64,000 nucleotides of DNA from contig OU452202.1 of the NCBI GenBank assembly GCA_911728435.2, positions 11,883,135-11,947,134 of the forward strand, in the 5' to 3' direction. How positions within the stretch are numbered: the stretch's first letter is position 1; every line of letters begins with the position of its first letter. This DNA comes from Apoderus coryli. Lineage: Eukaryota; Arthropoda; Insecta; Coleoptera; Attelabidae. The notes beneath the pieces are model-generated. The model worked only from the letters and a program-made list of their open reading frames with translations. It did no database searches and was not told where the DNA came from. Made by a program: the position numbers and the translations under genes. Shown one piece after another: positions 57,127-64,000 of this stretch.

Positions 57127-57187
57127 TCTCAATAAATGCATAAAAATTTATACATAAAAGTCCGGTAAAATTTTTATTATATAGTGT

Positions 57188-57235
57188 GCTACCTACTCGT
57201 TTTAAAGACTCGCTACCTACTCGTTTTAAAGACTC
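57188..57235. repeat. 24-bp tandem repeat, two units
   Basis: GCTACCTACTCGTTTTAAAG plus ACTC, twice without change, within the Tigger leader sequence. Confidence 0.9.
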
Positions 57236-57332
57236 ACCATATGCAGGGCTTTTTACATTAAATTTCATTAAAATATTCTAGGTCTTGAAAAAAATGCACT
57301 ATAAAGAGTTTCACTATAAACAGTGTCGACTG

Positions 57333-58684
57333 TATATGTATAAATCGAAAACCTACTTTTCATACTGGCTGCCATGGGGATTGGATTATTTTGTATTTAG
57401 TTGACATAAAACAGGACTTTACGTTTTTTGGACTTGTTAAACAAGACTTTTTATATTTCAAGAATTTCTCAATTACCATACTTGCACAAGTCGACCGGTA
57501 CCTCAGTCCACGGCTCATCAGTGATGCAAGACCTGTGTATGACAGTCAGTTTGATGACTAAATTAAAATATTTTTACTCCACGTTAAATAAACAATGAAC
57601 GTCCAGTAACAACATAATCCGCAAAAGCAACAATTGTGGGTTTTTGATTAGGTAACTGACTGAGTTAATTGATATTTTATTGGAAATATTCAAAGTGTTA
57701 AGGATGGATATCTATTAGATGATATTTTATTAATATATTTTACTTTTACTAATTAATTTAAATTTTGGAATTTAAAAATTCTGGAGAAGGGGTTGTTCCC
57801 TTCGTCTATGTGCTCCTGTAACCATTGCTACGATTTCTTTGGCGTTACGATTTTCAGTGATATCCTACGACACATATTTTTAATTGAAACTTCTTACAGT
57901 AATATCTGTGGTGCGATTACTCTTCTTATACATTTACCGTATAATGGGCAACCGCTAACAATCTCTTGAGAAAGAAAAATGTACGAAAGCAAAAAATATC
58001 ATCGTTCTAAATTATATTTATGTTGGCGGCATTTCCTACAGATATAGCGGGTGGACAACAACTGTGTGCTGCTGGCACAGGAATCTGCAGAGATCGGTCA
58101 CCTAAGATATGTATCTCTTGTACACAACAAATTGCCAATGCTGGTTCGCGCGCCTTTAGTACATATAAATGTATATATGTACACAGAGTAGACTGGTAAG
58201 TGTATTGTAATTTGCCCGGGGCACCCTTATATTACCATCGAAAAGCATTATTTCTTATTCTTCCTCGACCACCGAGCAGCCACTGACCGCACACCTGACC
58301 TTTTCCACTCAGGATTGGATTAGCTTTAATTCAAATCAACTCGGTGATTGTAATAATTTATACAGTGTGCCAAAAAGTAGTAGCCAAACATGTTATCAAG
58401 GTTCTGATAAAAAACATTAGGCATACCTATCATCTCACCTTCTTATTAGGACCTTGTGATTTTACTAAACTGTTTCATCGATCCGCAGCTCAGCAGTGGT
58501 GCTCAGTAAATTTTCTAGATTATGTTGCTGAGGATGTTTGAATGCAATGGCATATCATTAGGCTAGGGACACCCCAGCAACAGATTGCAGCAGTGCTGGA
58601 GTCTCCAATCGTCGTAGACATTATGCCAATGGGTCGGACTTCAGTTTCTGTCATGGGTCGTGTGATTGCTGATGTGCGGCTGCA
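57333..58684. other. Non-coding, no gene seen
   Basis: Small frames at 58344-58757 have no recognisable domain. The last part may be the 3' region of the neighbouring LINE. Confidence 0.4.
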
Positions 58685-60250
58685 TTATTCCAACGAAGGT
58701 GAAATCCGAACGTCTGCCATCTTAGGGCTTACAACAGAAATTCCTGAGTTGGAGTAATTCATCCTCGTTAACGCGTGAATGCTGATGATGAGGCTAGGGA
58801 GGCTAAGCCTGCTCAGCAAATTACTCAGTCTCTTACTCAAATTTTTAAAGTGGGTAGGGATTCTATTGTAAATCGTAGCACACATGTAATAAGAGTCATG
58901 CTGAAAAGCTGATGTAGAGTGTCTCGGCATCACTATGGAATGTCCACTTTGTCTGGGTGACGATTCAAAAAACTTGAACAAAGATCCATTTCTGTGCACA
59001 CACTTGGCACATTCAAGTACGTATAGAGAATACATCGTCAGTACTCCAAGTTCTACATACCTTCCCGTGCAGTTACATCTTCGAGGCAATCCATAAATAA
59101 TTCTCAGTGTTCGTTTCTGGAGAATAATGAGTTGCTTTGTTCTAGATGAGTTGCCCCAAATTATGATGATTCCATACTGCAAGTGAGGATGGATGTGGGA
59201 AAAGTATACCGTTCTTAGTACCTCATGGGACAAGTCTCTAGCATGAAAATTTCTAAGGCAATAACAGCACCTCGACAATTTACCAGCTACATACGCGATA
59301 TGAGAGTGCTACCTCAAATCAAAATCGAGCTCAAACCCCAAACATCTTATAGAGCGAACGTTTTCCAATAAATCGGTATGCTCGACCACTTCTCTATCAG
59401 TTAGAGAAAAATTAATATACTTGGTCTTATCCATATTTATGTTTCTTTCTGGTTTATCTGACACCAGCATGAGATAGAGTTGAGGGTACAACGCAGCTCC
59501 CCTCTCAGTAGTTCAGTGGTTCGCGCAAGGCAAAGAAAAAACACATCATCGGCATACAAAACAACGTCGTCTGACCTGACCGAAGCAGGCACATCATTTA
59601 TGTAGATAAAGAACACCAACGGTCCCAAAATAGAACCCTGAGGAACTGAACTTTTCATGACTTCAAAGTCTGAAGAAACATTACCCGCCCTGCGATCCAA
59701 AGCGCCCTTTAGTCTTACACATTGCTTTCGATGTTTGAGATAGGTAGAAAACCAATCTATGCACGTTCCACGTGATTAACGCTGTCAAAAGCCTTCTTGA
59801 AGTCGCAGGAAATACCTCCCACTTGGTAACCCTGATCCAACCTGGCAAGTATTCGATCACAAAGCTGAAACATAGCCTGAGCTGTAGACTTCCTCGGAAG
59901 AAAACCGAACTGGCAATCAGTGAAATAATTCCATCTACTTAAAAACCCAAAAAGACGAGAGTAAACAACCTTTTCCAGGATCTTTGATGTGGCGGTTAAT
60001 AGCGAAATTGGTCGGAAACTTGATATTTCTAGGCGGTCTCATTTGCCTTTAAATATTGGTATTACATTCGCAATTTTGAAGATATCCGGAAAGACACCTC
60101 GTTCCAGTGACTGATAAATAAAAACGATAGCACACCAGATAACACCGGGATTCACCTTCTCAGAAATCTTAGAGATACTTCATCGTAGCCACTAGAATTT
60201 TTAGGCATCATTGGAGACACGATTCGCTCGATCTCAAAGCTGGAGACAGG
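58685..60250 (-). pseudogene. LINE reverse transcriptase, CR1/Jockey-like, broken
   Basis: Minus strand. The region 60250-59700 has remnants such as IERIVSPMMPKNSSGYDEVS (start of RT). The frame 59700-59437 has SSVPQGSILGPLVFFIYIND and the catalytic YADDVFFLC. The frame 59491-59309 has KTKYINFSL and RCLGFELD. The frame 59278-58685 has the thumb and C-terminal part (SRCCYCLRNF, TVYFSHIHPHLQYGIIIIWGN, LQKRTLRIIYGL). Several frameshifts; a different lineage from the 35/42/47-kb family. The YADD motif is intact but the protein is not. Confidence 0.85.
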
Positions 60251-61030
60251 AGTCAACTAGGCTACCGGTCCGACTCCATAAATTCAATCAAACGTGTGAG
60301 CGGTCAAGTGAAAATTTGCCGCTTTAACCACATATTTCATTCCTCTAACTTTACCTTTCCCAATATGAAGGTATAGGAATAATGTCTTTGTTGATTTTTC
60401 GAATGACGTTTTTCCTTTTTTGTCATCACATTGTGGCCACAAAGAACAGCTCAATCTGATTAACTTAGATAATGGATAATTTTGCTGCTTAAGCTTTCTT
60501 TCAGATACGCCTGCGAAGGTTCTGTTTTCTGTTTATATTTTCCTGTAAGTGGTTTCATCTCTCGTTATGGTCAGCCGTGACAGGATTGATGCATGCCAAA
60601 GTAACAGTGAATGTATTAAATCATCTACATTTTTGTTTAGTGGAAAATTTCAAAACCTATAAGCCAAAGACTCTCAATTACTTCTCTTGTGCTGATTCGA
60701 CTTAACTGCAACCTGCTCGCAGTTTAGCACTTACTAATCTAGTTACTGAATATTATTTGGAAGCTACTTACTAATTCAAAGTATTCATAGAATGTGAATG
60801 CGAGACAGGCATTATCTCATCTCTATTCGACATATTCCACGACCTCATAATAGGGACATCTTTCTGCCTTTGAAAAGATGCAGATCTGCTTCCGCTGCAA
60901 TGTGAGCAAAGCTCCCGTAAAAGGAGCACTTTGTTTTTTTTAAACAGATGGAATTCGAGGTGTGTTGTCTAGCAATCTGCAAAGAATCGAAACCAACATT
61001 CAGACGTTATAGAAGTAATTTAAGAAGAAG
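60251..61030. other. Non-coding, no gene seen
   Basis: Hairpin AAAGCTCCCGT / AAAAGGAGCACTTT near 60907-60932. No gene recognised. Confidence 0.4.
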
Positions 61031-61032
61031 GG

Positions 61033-61102
61033 TTTTGGTCGTTATTGATAGAGCGTGCGTTTCGTATGCGGAAGGTTCTGGGTTCGAATCCCAGCTCTGG
61101 CA
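61033..61102 (+). repeat. tRNA-like sequence (tRNA pseudogene or SINE head)
   Basis: An A-box-like GATAGAGCG (about 61047-61055) and a B-box GGTTCGAATCC (61081-61091). The T-arm is perfect: CTGGG-TTCGAAT-CCCAG (61078-61094), followed by CTCTGGCA. The matching 5' acceptor strand (TGCCAGAG) is missing and the anticodon stem has mismatches, so it is not a working tRNA. It could be the head of a tRNA-derived SINE. Confidence 0.55.
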
Positions 61103-62822
61103 GTTTTTCTACAGCGAGTTATCCGATTAAAAATAGTTTTATAAGGGGTCGGAAAATTAGTGATCCAATTTTGCAGTAATTTGAAGTCACACTAGTATTG
61201 TTATAAATACTTTAATAGCATCTCAATTTGGTTTTACTCTATATTCACATGCGTTATTGAGAGATAAATAGTACTTGCAGAGGTATTTAGGCTTAAAAAC
61301 ATCTTCATGCCTTTGTTGCTCTTTTATGCGTTATATATTTTTTATATCATCTCGAATTCCACACTGAATAGGGTCTATTAAAGCAATTTTCACGCTTTCT
61401 CTTGTAGTCTCTGAAACAATGATATAAATATTCCATCTGCTCGGCATTCGAAGAATTTCAAATATTTTCGAGCCTCTTAATGTTTATAAACTTTACTACC
61501 TAGTCAAGACCAGAAGGAAATGCCGAGTATAGAGTATTTGATGCAATTATATATGAATTTAACAAAATAATAACGAAAGGTGTCCTATCATAGGCGTAGA
61601 GTAAAACAATAGTAACAATTTTTTATTATTAGACAATATACCAAACTATATTGCAGACAGAAGGCGAATTCTGCCCGTGGACACGAAATAATTGGACATA
61701 TCGTGATGATATGACGATTCTACACATGACAGATGCCGAAAATTAATATAATTCTGGAGAACACGAATTGGACACATGATCATAGAAAAAAGATTTTAAA
61801 TACAAAATATAGCGCTAATTATATACGACACATCGAGATTGTTATAATTTATACCACTGACCACATGAACGGGTGTATCATAGTGGTTTTTTTTATATTA
61901 AAAATCTTGCCTATGGGACACGATGTTTTTTTATCTATGGTTGAAGATTTAAACTGTTGATTGCTAGTTAACAAATAATTCCAATAATTCATAAATCAGA
62001 TAAATGATGCAATCATATAAAAATACATTGCCAATGAAACATATATTTTAAAATAGATTTACAAAAATTGTATTTAATATTTAACATTTCAACTAAAAAA
62101 CAAAGGGCAACAAATTAGAGGTGAGAATAATATGTTGGTGTGTGACAGAGTTTAAGTAGGAAAATAACTTTAATTTACAGTTTATTCATTTGTGCTAAAT
62201 TTTGATTAAAAGAACAGATGAACCGCGGAATTTTCTGACAATCAACGGTTAATAATAATAGCTAAATTTCTATTATAATTAAATGAACCAAATAGGGATT
62301 GCCTTTAGTATTTAGTGTTTTACAATTTACTACATCCGTTACTAATTAACCCATTTAAAATTGATATCCATGTAAATAAACGTACCAAATTTGGAAATAT
62401 GGAACTTATTTACAAATATTCATTATATTATACGAGTATAGGTACTGATGCAAACCATACCTATAAAACATTTCCGTACATTAACAACAACAATAATAAC
62501 ATAGAGTCTCGTCTGATATATGTCACAAATATAGCTCCAAGGTGTGTTAAAGGCGATAATTAAAGGCGTGCCGTCAATAAAGTTATATTATTTATTCGAC
62601 ATTATCACCTATTATTCTGCAAAATCTACGTACTCGTAAATACATTGTCAGTGATATGCGTGTAACATAATCTTAGGTACAATAAGTAACAACACAATTT
62701 GATATGTGACTTTAACTTTTTTTGAACCGATCGATGGGTTATTAATTAAATATTAATGAATGATGTAGGAAAACTGATTGATTGATTTAACTGATGTGAC
62801 CATATTCTTTCATACTCACTTA
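61103..62822. other. Non-coding, no gene seen
   Basis: Frames at 61733-61960 and 62315-62563 have no recognisable domains and look like chance AT-rich frames. Confidence 0.4.
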
Positions 62823-62824
62823 TA

Positions 62825-64000
62825 CAGGGTGATTCATTATGGTTGCAACAAACGAAAACTGGAGATTCCTGAAAACAATTAAAGCATTTTTTGCCATTGA
62901 ACCCATGTCCGCAAATGCTTCGTTATCGAGATGCAAGGTGTACAAATTTAGTGGTCAAATTAACTTTTTTGTTCAATTCTCAAAAACTAGCTAACCGATT
63001 TTGACAAAATTTTACATGCATTTGAGGACAGATAACCTAAAATATTCTGAATTATTTTGGCTTTCATTAACTGTTCAATGGCGTAGATATAGGGGGCATT
63101 TGGATAAATTTTACAGATAAATTAGTTAAACACAGCTTTGCCAAGCTTCATTATTTTAAATTATTACTTTTTTTAAAAGAGCAACTTATAAGCTACAAAA
63201 AAGTTAATTACGTCGATGTTGTGATTTCTACCATTTTTATGGAAACCGATAAATTGCAAGTTAATGGTAGATTGAAATCAAAATAACGTTTACCAGAAAT
63301 CAAAATGAAAAATCAAAGTTGCCGTGGAAAACGATTTAATAATAACAAATTACTTAACAACATATTTTAAGGCCTATCAGTACAATAATAATTGCACGAG
63401 GGTTGTTTAAAGACTATACATGTTCATTTTGGTTTGTATGTATGCCATCTCTAGTAAAAGTTGCTTCATCTGACCAGAGCACTTTCTCTAAAAATTTTTC
63501 ATCTTCTTGATGCTTACCAAGAACCCAATTACAAAATAGTAGGCGCCTTTCACGGTCTTCAGGATGTAGGGCCTGGACATCTTGATGATGATAGAGATAA
63601 AGCATTTCTCGATTTAATAGTCTCCAAATAGTTGTTCGAGGTAATGCCAATTGAGTTGGTATTCTTCCAGTGCTTATTTTCGGATCGTTTAAAACTAAAT
63701 CCACTATGTTTTCTTCAGTTTGAATATTTAGACGATGCGGTCGTTTGTTAACTCTAGGTAAAATGCTCCCTATCGTTCTAAGCCTGTGAAATGTAGCTGT
63801 CCATGTTTTGTGATATGGATGACGTCTATTAAGATAACTAATTTGGTATTATTTGGCCGCTGCTCTTGCATTTACATTACACAAACATATTCCTCAATTG
63901 AAAAACTCATTTTAATTTAGAAAAAAACATTCGCAATATTAAAAACAACTACGAAATACTAAAACAATTTTAACTAATTTAAATTTGTTGCTGTCAAAGT
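62825..64000 (-). mobile_element. Tc1/mariner-type transposon, running off the window
   Basis: One end, CAGGGTGATTCATTATGG, follows TA at 62823-62824. The transposase on the minus strand starts at about 63913 (MSFSIEEYVCVM). A frameshift and a TAA follow, then NRRHPYHKTWTATFHRLRTI and the open frame 63704-63414 with LALPRTTIWRLLNREM (HTH), RRLLFCNWVL and VLWSDEATFTRDGI (first catalytic Asp). The frame then ends; the rest of the catalytic domain appears deleted or decayed. This is the insect DUF4817/HTH-DDE type often filed under Tc1/mariner. The other end lies beyond the window. Confidence 0.8.

Larger units (their letters stand above)
49607..57332 (-). mobile_element. Pogo/Tigger transposon, split by a Gypsy insertion
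   Basis: The 5' terminal repeat is at about 57300-57332: reading minus from 57332 it gives CAGTCGACACTGTTTATAG, a typical Tigger-like end, followed outside by TA. The leader continues to the Gypsy at 57130 and resumes at 50947, then the transposase. The other end is not seen. The host element predates the Gypsy. The low-coordinate boundary given is the transposase stop, not a mapped end. Confidence 0.65.

Noticed and set aside
61033..61102. Functional tRNA gene
   Set aside because: No 5' acceptor strand to pair with CTCTGGCA and a poor anticodon stem.

Overview
The window is AT-rich, almost entirely non-coding animal DNA packed with transposable elements. Spliced exons with GT/AG borders and a mix of mariner, Tc1, pogo/Tigger, piggyBac-like, hAT-like, Crypton, Copia, Gypsy and several LINE remnants point to an arthropod, most likely an insect. 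A beetle is plausible, but the order cannot be fixed from the sequence alone. There are no bacterial-style operons and no CRISPR array. The only host gene I can name is the 3' end of PARN (poly(A)-specific ribonuclease), read as four exons between 1949 and 3431 on the + strand; its upstream exons are outside the window. A second, unrecognised pair of candidate exons lies at 6731-7113.

Layout. 1-5 kb: a foldback element, PARN 3' exons and a decayed LINE. 7-11 kb: foldback elements, including a 212-bp-arm palindrome that carries a textbook hammerhead ribozyme, then LINE and mariner remnants. 12.6-17.1 kb: a foldback element inside an apparently identical 823-bp tandem duplication, with a diverged third copy. 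18.2-22.5 kb: a roughly 160-bp tandem array interrupted by an hAT-like MITE, then a piggyBac-like element with a second foldback inside it. 23-36 kb: LINE fragments (one with clear target-site duplications), more foldbacks, a broken mariner. 36.1-40.8 kb: an intact-looking Copia element on the minus strand (apparently identical 256-bp LTRs, 5-bp target duplication, one 1336-codon gag-pol). 41.2-43.4 kb: a Crypton-type tyrosine recombinase pseudogene split by a mariner and by a LINE 3' end. 43.8-49 kb: a foldback with hammerhead-like cores, a Tc1 remnant and a LINE. 49.6-57.3 kb: a pogo/Tigger transposon into which a complete Gypsy element (apparently identical 275-bp LTRs, 4-bp duplication) has inserted. 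58.7-60.2 kb: another LINE. 62.8-64 kb: one end of a Tc1/mariner-type element with a broken transposase that runs off the window.

Biology. The window is a layered record of transposition: Gypsy in Tigger, mariner and LINE in Crypton, a MITE in a tandem array, a foldback in a piggyBac-like element. Both LTR elements have apparently identical LTRs and open coding frames, so they are the youngest insertions. The most unusual signal is a set of hammerhead-type catalytic cores (CTGANGA, a stem, then GAAAC). One is canonical and sits in a perfect palindrome. Degenerate or minimal versions recur in three other foldback elements and at two isolated sites. The Gypsy element also carries a small leader ORF predicted to be an N-myristoylated, single-pass membrane protein, and its pol lies in the +1 frame relative to gag.
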